The notes: generated from the sequence alone by a model not told the origin. A stretch of DNA of 64,000 nucleotides from Thermus thermophilus (GCF_019974155.1 NZ_AP025158.1:1178001-1242000); one strand, 5' to 3'; counted from the stretch's first letter, positions 17,087-25,370 are shown. A program made the numbers and translations.

Positions 17087-17580
17087 GGAAGTACCTGAGC
17101 GCCTACAACCTCCTCGGCCTCCTCGTCTTCGCCCTGGGGCTTCTCGTCTACTGGCAAAGCCCCGCCCCCAACCCCCCCAAGGCCCTGCCCCTGCCCGCGG
17201 ACGAGGCCGCGCGGGAGGAGAAGCTCACCCTGAACCTCTACCGCCCCGACCCGCCCCGGGGCTTCCTCCGGGAGCCCGTGGTCCTCGAGGTGGGCCTGGG
17301 GGAAAACCCCTACGAGAAGGCCCTCCTCGCCTGGGCCCAGGCCACGGGAAGCCCCACCCCCCTGGGCCTCTTCGCGGCGGAGGGGCGCCTCGTGGTGGAC
17401 CTGCCCAAGGACTTCGTCCGGGGGCTGGACGCCGAGGGGGAGGTCTACCGCCTCTACAGCCTCGCCTACACTCTCCTCGCCACCTTCCCCGAGGGGAGCG
17501 AGGTGCGCTTTCTGGTGGAAGGACAGCCGAGCCCCGGCCTCGCCCACCTGGACCTGGAAGCCCCCGTACGCCTGCCATGA
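17083..17580 (+). CDS. GerMN-domain protein, membrane-anchored
   Basis: The 165-residue protein has an N-terminal membrane anchor (YNLLGLLVFALGLLVYW). A GerMN-like domain follows, with the family-like stretches LTLNLYRPD, NPYEKALLAWAQ, VVDLPKDF and RLYSLAYTLLATFPEGSEVRF. In spore formers the domain occurs in GerM, but it is widespread in non-sporulating bacteria beside amidases. Its place directly after the amidase (GTGA overlap) suggests a cell-wall role. The precise function is unknown. Confidence 0.75.
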   Translation: MRKYLSAYNLLGLLVFALGLLVYWQSPAPNPPKALPLPADEAAREEKLTLNLYRPDPPRGFLREPVVLEVGLGENPYEKALLAWAQATGSPTPLGLFAAEGRLVVDLPKDFVRGLDAEGEVYRLYSLAYTLLATFPEGSEVRFLVEGQPSPGLAHLDLEAPVRLP

Positions 17581-20500
17581 GCGAGACCTGGCGCCTGGAC
17601 CGCCTCGTCCTCCAGGGGTTCAAGTCCTTCGCCGACCGGACCCTCCTGGACTTCCCCGACCCCATCACGGGGATCATCGGCCCCAACGGCTCGGGCAAGA
17701 GCAACCTGGTGGAGGCCATCCGCTTCGTCACCGGAAGCCGCGCCCAGGACCTGAGGGGGGAGGAGCTCAAGGCCCTCCTCTTCCACGGCGGCAAGACCCG
17801 CCCCCCCCAGGGCGTGGCCGAGGTGCGCCTGGAGCTCTCCCGGGGCCGGGAGCGCCTGGTGGTGGAGCGGCGCATTGAGGGGGAAAGAAGCCAGCTCCGG
17901 GTGAACGGCCGCCCCACAAGCGCCAAGGCCCTCGCCCTCCACCTCGCGGGCACCGGGCTCGGCCGGGGCGGGTACGCGGTGGTGGGCCAGGGGGAGGTGG
18001 GGGCGGTGCTGGAGTCCCCCGAGGTCCAGCTCCTCGCCCACCTGGAGGAGGCGGCGGGGCTGAGGCCCGTGGCCGAGGCCGTCCGCCTCACCGAGGAGCG
18101 CCTGGCCCAGGCGGCGGCCCTGGTGGAGGAACGGGAAAAGGCCCTAGAGGCCCTGAAGGCGGAGGTGGAGGCCCTGGCACGGGAGGCCGACCGGGCGAAA
18201 AGGGCCCGGGAGCTGAGCCTGCTCAGGCTCAGGCTCAAGCGCAGCCTCCTCCTCGCCCGGAAAGAGGCGCTGGCGGAGGAGGCCCAGGGGATGCGCTTCC
18301 GCCTCGAGGCGCTGGAGGCCGAGCTCAAGGGGCTCCAGGAGGCCATGGAGGCCCTCCTCGCCCGAAAGCGGGACCTCCTCGCCCAGGAAGAAGGGCTCCG
18401 CCAAGCCCTGGAGGAGGCCCACCTCGCCCTCAAGGAGCGGGAGGGGCTGATGGGGGAGGCCGGGTCCTTGCGCCGCGTCCTCCAGGCCCTGGACCGGCCC
18501 CCTCCCCCCGAACCCGGCCCCGAGCCCCCAAGGCCAGAGGAGGCCCCGGAGGCCCTTAGGGCCCGGCTCCGCGCCCTCAAGGAGGAAATCCTGCGCAAAG
18601 AGGCCCAGGTCCGAAGGGCGGAGGAGGCGCGCCGCCGTTACGAGGCCGAGCGGGCCCGGTACGAGGAAAGGCTCGCCGCCCGCCTCGAGGCCCTCAAGGA
18701 GCGGGAGGCCCTAAGGCCCGAGGTGGAGGCCCTGGAAGAGGAGGTGGCCCGGCTCGCCGCGCAGCTTCGGGAGCGGGAGGGGCTGGAGGCGAGGCTCAAG
18801 GAGGTGGAGGCCCAGCGGAGGGGCGTGGCCAAAGAGCGGGAGCGCCTCCACCTCCTGGTGGAAAGCGGCGCCGACCTCCACGAGGGGCCGAGGCGGGTCC
18901 GGGGCCTTCCGGGGGTGCTCGGCGTGGTGGCCGATCTCCTCCGCCCCGAGCCCGGGCTGGAACAGGCCCTGGAAGCGGCCCTCGGCCCCAGGCTCCAGTG
19001 GGTTCTGGTGGAGGACGAGGAGGCGGCCAAGAGGGCCATCGCCCACCTGAAGCGGGTGGGGGGGCGGGCCACCTTCCTCCCCCTCACCCTCCTCCGCCCC
19101 CGCCCCCTCCCCGGGCCCAAGCCCTTCCCCGGCCTCTTGGGCCCCGCCCGCGCCCTGGCCCACCTCCGCCTTCCCGGCCTACCGGAGGAGGCGGTGCTCG
19201 GCGTCCTCTTCGGGGACACCCTGGTCTTCCAGGACCTGGACCGGGCCCTCGCCTACCTGAGGGCCGGGGGAGGGGAACGCCTCGTGACCCTGGAGGGGGA
19301 GGTGGTGGAGCGGGCGGGGGCCATCACCGGAGGGAGGGTCCGCGCCGGGGGGGAGGCCCTTGCCCTGCGGCGGCGGCTTGACGAAGCGGAGGCGGAGGAA
19401 AGGGCCCTCGCCCAGGAGGCCCAGGCCCTTAGGGAAAGGCTCTCCGCCTTCCCCCACCCTAGGGCCCTGGAGGAGGCCAAGGCCCGGCTCCTCGCCCTCC
19501 GGGCCCGGCTGGAAAGGCCCCTTCCCCCCGAACCCAAGCCCCCGGAGCCGCCGGAGGCGCCCGAGGCTCAGGACCTCGAGGCCCTCCGCGAGGAAGCGGC
19601 CCGCCTCGAGGCCCTCCTCCAGCAGGCGGAGGCCTACGCCCGCTTCTTGGAAAGGAAGCGGGCCTGGGAGGAGTGGGAAAGGCTTAAGGAGGAAGCGGGG
19701 CGGGTCCGGGCCCGGCTTAAGGAGCTGGAGAAGGCCTTGGAGGCCACCCGCCCCCTGGCGGAAAGGGCCCGGTCCCTGGAGGAAGGGGTGCGGAAGCTTC
19801 GGCAAGCCCTCAAGGCCCTGGCGGAGGAGGAGACCCGGCTCCTCACCCGGCAAAACCACCTCCTCGCGGAGCGGGAACACCTCCGCCTCACCCTGGCCCG
19901 GCGGGAGGCGGCCTGGGAAGAGGTGGAGCGGGAGCTCGCCGAACTCCCCGAGCTTCCCCGCCTGGAAGGGACCCCACGCGCCCTCCAGGCCCGCCTCGCC
20001 CAGGCAGAGGCGGAGCTAGAGGCCCTGGGCCCGGTGAACGCCCTGGCGGAAAGGGCCCTGGCGGAGGCCGAGGAAAAGCTTAAGGCGCGCCAGCGGGAAC
20101 TGGACGAGGCCGTGGAAGCCCTCCTCCGCCTCGAGGCCGAGGCCAAAGGGGTGGAGGCCGAATACCAGAAGCGCTTGGAGGAGGCCTTCGCCCGCTTCCA
20201 GGAGGCCTTCCGCCGCTACGGGGAGGCCCTGCTCGGCGGGCGGACGGAGGTGCGCCGGACGGCGCGGGGGCTGGGCCTCGTGGTCACCCCGGCGGGGAAG
20301 CGCACCCAGGACCTCCGCCTCCTCTCCCTGGGGGAGAAGACCCTCGGGGCCCTGGCCTTCCTCTTCGCCCTGGGGGAACTCCAAGGCGGGCTTCCCATCG
20401 CCGTCCTGGACGAGGTGGACGCCGCCTTGGACGAGGCGAACCTCCTGCGCTTCACGCGCTTTTTGCGCTCGGGGCGCCAGTTCCTCCTGGTGACCCACCA

Positions 20501-20603
20501 GAAGCGGACCATGGAGGCCTGCCACGCCCTCTACGGCGTCACCAGCGAGGAGGGGGTGAGCCGGGTCTACGCCATCCGCAAGGAGGTGGCCCATGACCTT
20601 TGA
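17577..20603 (+). CDS. smc: SMC chromosome segregation ATPase
   Basis: This is the 1008-residue SMC subunit of condensin. The N-terminal head has FKSFADRTLL and Walker A IIGPNGSGKSN near residue 35. Long Glu/Arg/Leu-rich coiled coils flank a hinge at about 435-590 (GLPGVLGVVADLL to EVVERAGAITGGRV). The C-terminal head has the signature loop LLSLGEKTLGALAF near 914 and Walker B IAVLDEVDAALDEAN near 943. It is shorter than the usual 1150-1190 residues, mainly in the coils. The ABC signature is normally LSGGE; here the third residue is leucine. Start ATG 17577 overlaps the previous stop; an open frame further upstream is not coding. Confidence 0.95.
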   Translation: MSETWRLDRLVLQGFKSFADRTLLDFPDPITGIIGPNGSGKSNLVEAIRFVTGSRAQDLRGEELKALLFHGGKTRPPQGVAEVRLELSRGRERLVVERRIEGERSQLRVNGRPTSAKALALHLAGTGLGRGGYAVVGQGEVGAVLESPEVQLLAHLEEAAGLRPVAEAVRLTEERLAQAAALVEEREKALEALKAEVEALAREADRAKRARELSLLRLRLKRSLLLARKEALAEEAQGMRFRLEALEAELKGLQEAMEALLARKRDLLAQEEGLRQALEEAHLALKEREGLMGEAGSLRRVLQALDRPPPPEPGPEPPRPEEAPEALRARLRALKEEILRKEAQVRRAEEARRRYEAERARYEERLAARLEALKEREALRPEVEALEEEVARLAAQLREREGLEARLKEVEAQRRGVAKERERLHLLVESGADLHEGPRRVRGLPGVLGVVADLLRPEPGLEQALEAALGPRLQWVLVEDEEAAKRAIAHLKRVGGRATFLPLTLLRPRPLPGPKPFPGLLGPARALAHLRLPGLPEEAVLGVLFGDTLVFQDLDRALAYLRAGGGERLVTLEGEVVERAGAITGGRVRAGGEALALRRRLDEAEAEERALAQEAQALRERLSAFPHPRALEEAKARLLALRARLERPLPPEPKPPEPPEAPEAQDLEALREEAARLEALLQQAEAYARFLERKRAWEEWERLKEEAGRVRARLKELEKALEATRPLAERARSLEEGVRKLRQALKALAEEETRLLTRQNHLLAEREHLRLTLARREAAWEEVERELAELPELPRLEGTPRALQARLAQAEAELEALGPVNALAERALAEAEEKLKARQRELDEAVEALLRLEAEAKGVEAEYQKRLEEAFARFQEAFRRYGEALLGGRTEVRRTARGLGLVVTPAGKRTQDLRLLSLGEKTLGALAFLFALGELQGGLPIAVLDEVDAALDEANLLRFTRFLRSGRQFLLVTHQKRTMEACHALYGVTSEEGVSRVYAIRKEVAHDL

Positions 20604-20919
20604 GGAGTACCAGAAGGAAGCCCAGAAGACCGCCCTCTACCCCGAGGCCTACCGCCTCGTCTACCCCGCCCTGGGCCTCGCGGGGGAGGCCGGGGAGCTC
20701 GCCAACAAGGTGAAGAAGGTCCTCCGCGACCACGGGGGGCGCCTCAGGGAGGAGGACCGGGAGGCCATCCTCGCCGAGCTCGGGGACGTCCTCTGGTACG
20801 TGGCCCAGGTGGCCACGGACCTGGGGGAAAGCCTCGAGGCCGTGGCCCAGGCCAACCTGGCGAAGCTCCGCTCCCGCAAGGAGCGGGGCAGGCTAGGAGG
20901 GGCGGGGGATAACCGATAG
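20593..20919 (+). CDS. MazG-like nucleotide pyrophosphohydrolase
   Basis: The 108-residue all-helical protein contains the MazG pattern EExxE..ExxD as GLAGEAGELANKVKK and LAELGDVLWYVAQVA, which binds magnesium and the nucleotide triphosphate. Single-domain members remove pyrophosphate from NTPs or dNTPs, often non-canonical ones. The gene overlaps the smc end by 11 bp. The C-terminal 20 residues are basic and low in complexity. It is probably the last intact gene of the bioY-smpB-smc run. Confidence 0.83.
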   Translation: MTFEEYQKEAQKTALYPEAYRLVYPALGLAGEAGELANKVKKVLRDHGGRLREEDREAILAELGDVLWYVAQVATDLGESLEAVAQANLAKLRSRKERGRLGGAGDNR

Positions 20920-20923
20920 TGCG

Positions 20924-21249
20924 AACCATTTCAAGCTCTACGGCATGATCCAGCCCGCGGCCGGCGAAACCGCCGCGGTGCGGGCGGTTTTCATCATTGA
21001 CCCCAACGGCATCCTCCCGAGACCCTCCGCTTCATCCAGGCCCTGCAGTTCACCGAGCGCACCGGCCTCAATACGCCTGCCAACGGGCGGCCCGGGGAGC
21101 CCGGCATCGTCAAGCCCCCCGCCACCCTCCCCGAGCTCAAGGCCGACGAGGCCAAGAAGGGCGAGTACGCCGAGCACCGCCGCTGGCACCTCCGCTTCGC
21201 AGAGCAAACCTCAAAGCCGCCAACCCCCCGGGAGGCCCCGGGGGGTTAG
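20924..21249 (+). pseudogene. 1-Cys peroxiredoxin (Prx6-like) remnant
   Basis: Frame 2 from 20924 reads NHFKLYGMIQPAAGET and then VRAVFIIDPNGIL, the middle of a Prx6-type peroxiredoxin. From 21019 frame 1 continues ETLRFIQALQFTER and later GEPGIVKPPATLPELK, the C-terminal region, to a TAG at 21247. Roughly twenty residues between the pieces and the whole N-terminal half with the catalytic cysteine are missing. No start or Shine-Dalgarno is seen. It is a decayed gene fragment, ending in a clear hairpin. Confidence 0.8.
21222..21247. terminator. Hairpin ending the mazG-side transcript
   Basis: A perfect 10-bp stem AACCCCCCGG with CCGGGGGGTT and loop GAGGCC lies at the end of the peroxiredoxin remnant, just before the convergent zinc-ribbon gene. 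It may act in both directions. Confidence 0.8.
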
Positions 21250-21261
21250 CCCTTCAAGCCC

Positions 21262-21510
21262 TCAGTCAAACAGGTCAAAGAGCTCCAGGAAGCCCTTTTT
21301 CTTCTTGTAGGGCTTGCCCTCCTTGCGGTAAAAGCCCTCCAGCTCCTCCTCGTAGCCGCGCTCCACCTCCTTGGCCTCGGCCAGGAGCTTCTCCAGCTCC
21401 CCCTTGTCCAGCCACACCCCGCCGCACTGGGGGCAGACGTCAATCAGGACGCCGCGCCGCTCCACCTCCCGCATGCCCACCCCGCAGTGGGGGCAAAGGA
21501 GCAGGGGCAC
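21262..21510 (-). CDS. Zinc-ribbon protein, TFIIB-like (zf-TFIIB)
   Basis: The 82-residue protein is a small zinc ribbon with two CxxC knuckles, LLCPHCGVGM and DVCPQCGGVWLDKGELEKLL. The second is the hallmark of the bacterial zf-TFIIB family. A charged tail follows (KPYKKKKGFLELFDLFD). Function is unknown in the family. It starts at GTG 21510, touching the stop of the membrane peptidase gene, so it is probably expressed from the riboswitch-controlled transcript. Confidence 0.8.
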   Translation of the reverse strand: MPLLLCPHCGVGMREVERRGVLIDVCPQCGGVWLDKGELEKLLAEAKEVERGYEEELEGFYRKEGKPYKKKKGFLELFDLFD

Positions 21511-22197
21511 CTACTCCTCCCTCCGGCCGAAGAGGCCGAGAAGGCTCGCGTAGTAGAGGATCGTGGCCAAGGAACCCGCCAAGGCGGCCACGTAGGTGAG
21601 GGCCGCCCAGGTGAGGACCCGCCGGGCAGGGCCCATCTCCTCCGGCCTGAGGAAGCCCATGCGCCTCAGGAACTCCAGGGCCCTACGGGAAGCGTCAAAC
21701 TCCACGGGCAGGGTGATGAGCTGGAAGAGGGCCACGGCCAGGTAAAGGTAAAGGCCGAGCTTGGCGAGGCCCAAGGCTCCGAGGAAGAGGCCGGCGAGGA
21801 CCAGGATGGGCCCCAGGTTGCTCCCCAGGCTCGCCGCAGGCCAGAGGCTCGCCCGCACCCTAAGCCAGGCGTAGCCCCGAGCGTCCTGCACCGCGTGCCC
21901 CACCTCGTGGGCGGCCACGGCCAGGGCGGCCAGGCTCGGCGAGGCGTAGTTGGGCTCGGAAAGCCGCACGGCCTTGGCCTGGGGATCGTAGTGGTCCGTG
22001 AGGGCCCCGGGCACGGGCTCCACCCGGACGTGGGTGAGGCCGTGGGTGTCTAGGATCGCCCGGGCCACCTCGGCCCCCGTGAGCCCCCGGCTGTTCGCCA
22101 CCCGGCTGTAGCGGGCAAAGGTGGCCTGTAGACCTCCTTGGATGGCCAGGCTGGCCACGAAGACCAGGATCATGAGCAAGAACGCAAGCGTGTCCAT
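21511..22197 (-). CDS. YugP-type membrane zinc metallopeptidase
   Basis: The 228-residue protein has an N-terminal membrane helix (LAFLLMILVFVASLAIQGG) and the zinc motif AVAAHEVGHAVQD (HExxH) at about residue 100. Further hydrophobic segments follow (LGPILVLAGLFLGALGLAKL and the C-terminal VAALAGSLATILYYASLL). The third zinc ligand is likely the glutamate of LPVEFDASRRAL, typical of this family. Substrates are unknown. The start ATG 22197 has an excellent Shine-Dalgarno, GGAGGGAG, placed just after the P1 stem of a yybP-ykoY riboswitch. Expression may therefore depend on manganese. Confidence 0.87.
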   Translation of the reverse strand: MDTLAFLLMILVFVASLAIQGGLQATFARYSRVANSRGLTGAEVARAILDTHGLTHVRVEPVPGALTDHYDPQAKAVRLSEPNYASPSLAALAVAAHEVGHAVQDARGYAWLRVRASLWPAASLGSNLGPILVLAGLFLGALGLAKLGLYLYLAVALFQLITLPVEFDASRRALEFLRRMGFLRPEEMGPARRVLTWAALTYVAALAGSLATILYYASLLGLFGRREE

Positions 22198-22207
22198 GGC
22201 TCCCTCC

Positions 22208-22341
22208 TTCCGGGGAGTAGCAGAAAACGAGGCCACCCAAAGGTGGTCTCGCCATGCGCCTCAAGGCGCCCCAGCCGACCGGGGATGCCTCCCGTCCTGA
22301 CGACCGGCTGGCCCCACTTTCGGGGCGGCTACTCCCCGGAA
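22208..22341 (-). promoter_or_regulatory. yybP-ykoY (manganese-sensing) riboswitch
   Basis: The minus-strand leader opens with UUCCGGGGAGUAGC (22328-22341), which pairs perfectly over 14 bp with GCUACUCCCCGGAA (22208-22221) to form P1. Between them are the hallmarks of the family: GUCGUCAGGAC, a CCGGUCGG segment, a short hairpin GCGCCUUGAGGCGC, and GGCGAGACCACC. These occur in the order of the B. subtilis yybP element (GGGGAGUAGC, GUCGUCA, CCGGC, hairpin, AGCAAGACC). RNA starts right at P1 from the promoter at 22347-22375. CUCCC of the P1 3' strand could pair instead with GGGAG of the Shine-Dalgarno, suggesting that P1 formation turns translation on. Confidence 0.88.
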
Positions 22342-22346
22342 CTCAC

Positions 22347-22375
22347 TTTATAACAAGAAGCCGTCCCCCCTGCAA
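22347..22375 (-). promoter_or_regulatory. Promoter of the riboswitch-controlled operon
   Basis: On the minus strand, -35 TTGCAG (22370-22375), a 17-base spacer and -10 TATAAA (22347-22352). The expected start site, six to seven bases on, coincides with the first base of riboswitch P1. The -35 lies immediately beyond the usp stop codon. Confidence 0.8.
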
Positions 22376-22789
22376 CTACCGGACGAGGAGCACGGGGCAA
22401 GGAGCCTCGGCCACCACCCGTTGGCTCTGGCTTCCCAGGAAGAGGCTTCCCACCGCCCCAAGGCCCCGGGTGCCCATGACGATGAGGTCGGCCCTCTCCC
22501 CCAAGGCGGCCTGGAGGATGGCCTCCGCCGGGCGGCCCTCCAGGAGGAGGGCGTCCTCCCGGGGCACCCCGGTGAGGGCCACCGCCTCGGCCAGGACCTT
22601 TTCCGCCCGCTCCAGGCGGCGCTTCAAGGCCTCCTCAAAGAAGGGCTCCCCCAGGTAGTCGGGCACGGGCTCGTAGACGTGGACCACGACAAGCCTCGCC
22701 CCGTGGGCCTCCGCCTCGGCCTTGGCGGCCTCCGCCGCCCGCTTGGCGTGCTCCGAGCCGTCGTAGGCCAGGAGGATGGTCTTGAACAT
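22376..22789 (-). CDS. Universal stress protein, UspA family
   Basis: The 137-residue single-domain protein begins with ILLAYDGSEHAKRAAEAA (nucleotide-binding strand and aspartate). It ends with the ATP-binding pattern G-2x-G-9x-G-S as MGTRGLGAVGSLFLGSQSQR, followed by APCPVLLVR. It should therefore bind ATP. Such proteins are dimeric and are induced under stress; the client process is unknown. It is transcribed alone: a hairpin separates it from Hsp33 upstream, and a new promoter begins at its stop codon. Confidence 0.93.
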   Translation of the reverse strand: MFKTILLAYDGSEHAKRAAEAAKAEAEAHGARLVVVHVYEPVPDYLGEPFFEEALKRRLERAEKVLAEAVALTGVPREDALLLEGRPAEAILQAALGERADLIVMGTRGLGAVGSLFLGSQSQRVVAEAPCPVLLVR

Positions 22790-22834
22790 GCTCCTAGTTT
22801 ACCCGCTTCCTTGGCCCCCGGGCCCTCCCGGGGC

Positions 22835-22862
22835 CCCCATGCTGGTTTAGGCCAGCATGGGG
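22835..22862 (-). terminator. Terminator after Hsp33
   Basis: A perfect 11-bp stem CCCCATGCTGG with CCAGCATGGGG, loop of six, begins four bases past the Hsp33 stop on the minus strand. A second GC-rich palindrome (about 22814-22834) follows. Confidence 0.85.
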
Positions 22863-22865
22863 TGG

Positions 22866-23891
22866 TCAAGCCTGGGGGCGGGTCTCCGAGGGGAGCTCCA
22901 CCTTGCGGCCGCAGCGGCAGGTCTCCCCCTCAATGCGGGCGAGGGTACCGTCCCCCTTGGGGTAGAGCCAAAGGGCCCCGCAGTCGGGGCAGCGCACCTC
23001 GGCCACCAGGGAGCGGACCTCCTCCGGGGAGAAGCGGTAGACCTCCCCGCACCAGTGGCAGACCACCTCCGCCCCGCCCTCCTTCACGATCATCTCCTCG
23101 CGCTCCTCCGGGGTGAAGAAGACCAGGGCCTCCAGGGCCTTCTCCCGGTTGCAGCGGCAGCGGAAGCGGGCGGGGATCTCGTTCTGGAGGTAGCCCAGGG
23201 CGCGGAGGTCGGTGCGCTCAAAGCCCAGGCCGGCAAGAAGGGCCTCCAAAGCCCCCTCCAGGCCCCGCTCCCGAAGGAGGGGGGTGAGGCCGGGGAGGTC
23301 CTTGAGGTTGGCCTCGAGGCGGCCCAAGACCTCCTCCTTGGCCCCGGGCATCACCTGGACGGCCACGCCCCCCGCCACCTCCACCTCCCCCTCTCCCTTG
23401 ACCCGCACGCCGAGGAGCACCGCCGAGGGGATCTGCTCCGACTGCCAGAGGTAGTGGGCGAGGTCCTCGGCGATCTCCCCCGAGACCAAGGGCACGGTGC
23501 TCGTGTAGACCTCCCCATTGGGGAGGCTCCGGTCCACCCGCAAGACCCCGGCCCCCACGAGCTCCCCCACGTTCAGCTTTCCGTCCTCCCTCAAGGGGAC
23601 CTCGGCCTCGGGGTTTTTCACATATCCCCGGACGTTCCCCTGGGGGTCGGCCTCCACCAGGATCCCCCCCAAGGGCCCCGTCCCCTCCACCCGGAGGGTG
23701 ATCCGCTCCTTGGGGGTCTTGAGGAGGAGCTGGGCGAGGAGGAGGGCCCCGGTCATGGCGCGCCCCAAAGCGGCGGTGGCCGTGGGGGAAAGGCCGTGGC
23801 GAAGCCTCGCCTCCTCCACCACGTCCGTGGTCTCCGCGGCCACCACCCGCAGGTCCCCTCCGCCCGCAAGGCCCCTAAGGATCCGTCCCAT
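22866..23891 (-). CDS. hslO: Hsp33 redox-regulated chaperone with an extra C-terminal cysteine module
   Basis: Hsp33 is a holdase activated when oxidation releases zinc from four cysteines. The N-terminal domain (1-235) includes GLSPTATAALGRAMTGALLL and VSGEIAEDLAHYLWQSEQIPS. The usual switch is present as CRC at 245-247 and CHWC at 278-281. Unlike the usual protein of about 290 residues, this one is 341 long and continues with CPDC at 301-304 and CRC at 325-327, a second CxxC-x20-CxC set that could bind another zinc. A -10 CATAAT eight bases before the ATG suggests a leaderless mRNA. It is divergent from cysS. Confidence 0.93.
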   Translation of the reverse strand: MGRILRGLAGGGDLRVVAAETTDVVEEARLRHGLSPTATAALGRAMTGALLLAQLLLKTPKERITLRVEGTGPLGGILVEADPQGNVRGYVKNPEAEVPLREDGKLNVGELVGAGVLRVDRSLPNGEVYTSTVPLVSGEIAEDLAHYLWQSEQIPSAVLLGVRVKGEGEVEVAGGVAVQVMPGAKEEVLGRLEANLKDLPGLTPLLRERGLEGALEALLAGLGFERTDLRALGYLQNEIPARFRCRCNREKALEALVFFTPEEREEMIVKEGGAEVVCHWCGEVYRFSPEEVRSLVAEVRCPDCGALWLYPKGDGTLARIEGETCRCGRKVELPSETRPQA

Positions 23892-23899
23892 ACCCCGCC

Positions 23900-23920
23900 A
23901 TTATGCCACGGGCCTATAAT
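23900..23920. promoter_or_regulatory. Divergent leaderless promoters of hslO and cysS
   Basis: Minus strand: CATAAT (23900-23905) lies eight bases before the hslO ATG. Plus strand: a perfect TATAAT (23915-23920) lies seven bases before the cysS ATG. The usual distance to the start site puts both +1 positions at the start codons. No convincing -35 boxes are seen. Confidence 0.7.
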
Positions 23921-23927
23921 CCCCCAT

Positions 23928-25370
23928 ATGGGCCTCGTGATCTACGACACCCTGGCGCGCCGCAAGGTGCCCTTTGAGCCCGCGGTCCCCGGCCACGTGG
24001 GGATCTACGTCTGCGGCCCCACGGTCTACTCCGACCCCCACCTGGGCCACGCCCGTGGGCCCGTGGTTTACGACGTCCTAAGGCGCTACTTTCTCCACAA
24101 GGGCTACAAGGTGCGCTTCGTCTCCAACATCACCGACGTGGGCCACCTCACCGACGACGCCGACGAGGGCGAGGACAAGATCGTAAGGCGGGCCAAGCTG
24201 GAGCGCCTGGAGCCCATGGAGGTGGCGGACAAGTACATGTGGAGCTACTTTGACGCCATGCAGGCCCTGAACGTCCTCAGGCCCTCCATCGCCCCGAGGG
24301 CTTCAGGCCACATCCCGGAGATGCTGGAGCTCACGGAAAGGCTTCTTGCGCGGGGCATGGCCTACGAGCGAAGGGGAAGCGTCTACTTCCGGGTGCGCTC
24401 CTTCCCCGAGTACGGGAAGCTCTCGGGAAAACGCCTGGAGGAGCTCAGGGCGGGAGCCCGGGTGGAGGTGCGGGAGGAGAAGGAAGACCCCCTGGACTTC
24501 GCCCTCTGGAAGGCGGCGGAGCCCGGGCACCTCATGCGCTGGAAGAGCCCCTGGGGGGAGGGGTACCCCGGCTGGCACATTGAGTGCACGGCCATGAGCC
24601 TCAAGTACCTGGGGGAGGGCTTTGACCTCCACGCCGGGGGGATTGACCTGCAGTTTCCCCACCACGAGTGCGAGATCGCCCAGGCGGAGGCCGCGGGCTT
24701 CCGCTTCGCCCGTCACTGGATGCACCACAACCACGTGCTTTTGGAGGGGGAGAAGATGGCGAAGAGCACGGGGAACCTGGTCCTCCTCCACGACCTCCTC
24801 AAGGCCCACGAGCCCATGGCCCTCCGCTTCTACCTCCTCCAGACCCACTACCGAAGCCCCATGGACTTCACCTGGGAAGGGTTGGAAAGCGCCAAAAGGG
24901 GCTACGCCCGCCTCCTCCACGCCTACCGGGAGGTGCGGGAGCGGAAGAAGACCGCACCCCCGGGCACCACCCCCGGGCTGGAGAGGGCCCTGGACGCCCT
25001 GGAAAAGGCCTTCATGGAGGCCATAGAGGACGACCTCTCCACCCCCGAGGCCCTGGCCGCCCTCTTCACCTTCCTCCCCGAGCTCCACAAGCTCCTTCCC
25101 GAGGCCAAAGCGGAAAGCTTGGCCCGGGCCGAAGCGGTCTTCCACACCCTGGGGGAGGGGATCCTCGGCCTCTTTCCCGAGAGGGTCCTGGAGGAAAGGG
25201 TCTCCGGGCCCCTCCTCGAGGGCCTCATCGCCCTCCTCTTGGAGCTTAGGGAAGAGGCGAGGCGGGCCAAGGACTACGAAAGAAGCGACCTCATCCGGGA
25301 AAGGTTGAGGGCCCTCGGCGTCATCGTGGAGGACACCAAGGAGGGCCCGAGGTGGCGCCTAGAACGCTAA
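23928..25370 (+). CDS. cysS: Cysteinyl-tRNA synthetase
   Basis: This class I synthetase charges tRNA-Cys. The 480-residue protein has the zinc cysteine in [18 protein letters not shown] with the HxGH-type motif. The other ligands are in [14 protein letters not shown] and [13 protein letters not shown]. The KMSKS loop appears as [11 protein letters not shown]. The C-terminal anticodon-binding domain ends with the family pattern [21 protein letters not shown]. The ATG at 23928 is fixed by homology and by the TATAAT seven bases upstream, which implies a leaderless message. A long open frame continuing upstream is antisense to hslO and not real. Confidence 0.97.
   Translation: MGLVIYDTLARRKVPFEPAVPGHVGIYVCGPTVYSDPHLGHARGPVVYDVLRRYFLHKGYKVRFVSNITDVGHLTDDADEGEDKIVRRAKLERLEPMEVADKYMWSYFDAMQALNVLRPSIAPRASGHIPEMLELTERLLARGMAYERRGSVYFRVRSFPEYGKLSGKRLEELRAGARVEVREEKEDPLDFALWKAAEPGHLMRWKSPWGEGYPGWHIECTAMSLKYLGEGFDLHAGGIDLQFPHHECEIAQAEAAGFRFARHWMHHNHVLLEGEKMAKSTGNLVLLHDLLKAHEPMALRFYLLQTHYRSPMDFTWEGLESAKRGYARLLHAYREVRERKKTAPPGTTPGLERALDALEKAFMEAIEDDLSTPEALAALFTFLPELHKLLPEAKAESLARAEAVFHTLGEGILGLFPERVLEERVSGPLLEGLIALLLELREEARRAKDYERSDLIRERLRALGVIVEDTKEGPRWRLER

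Noticed and set aside
16755-17576. An N-terminal extension of SMC upstream of 17577
   Set aside because: It would overlap the amidase and GerMN genes in another frame. SMC begins a few residues before FKSFADRT in all homologues and an ATGA junction marks the start.
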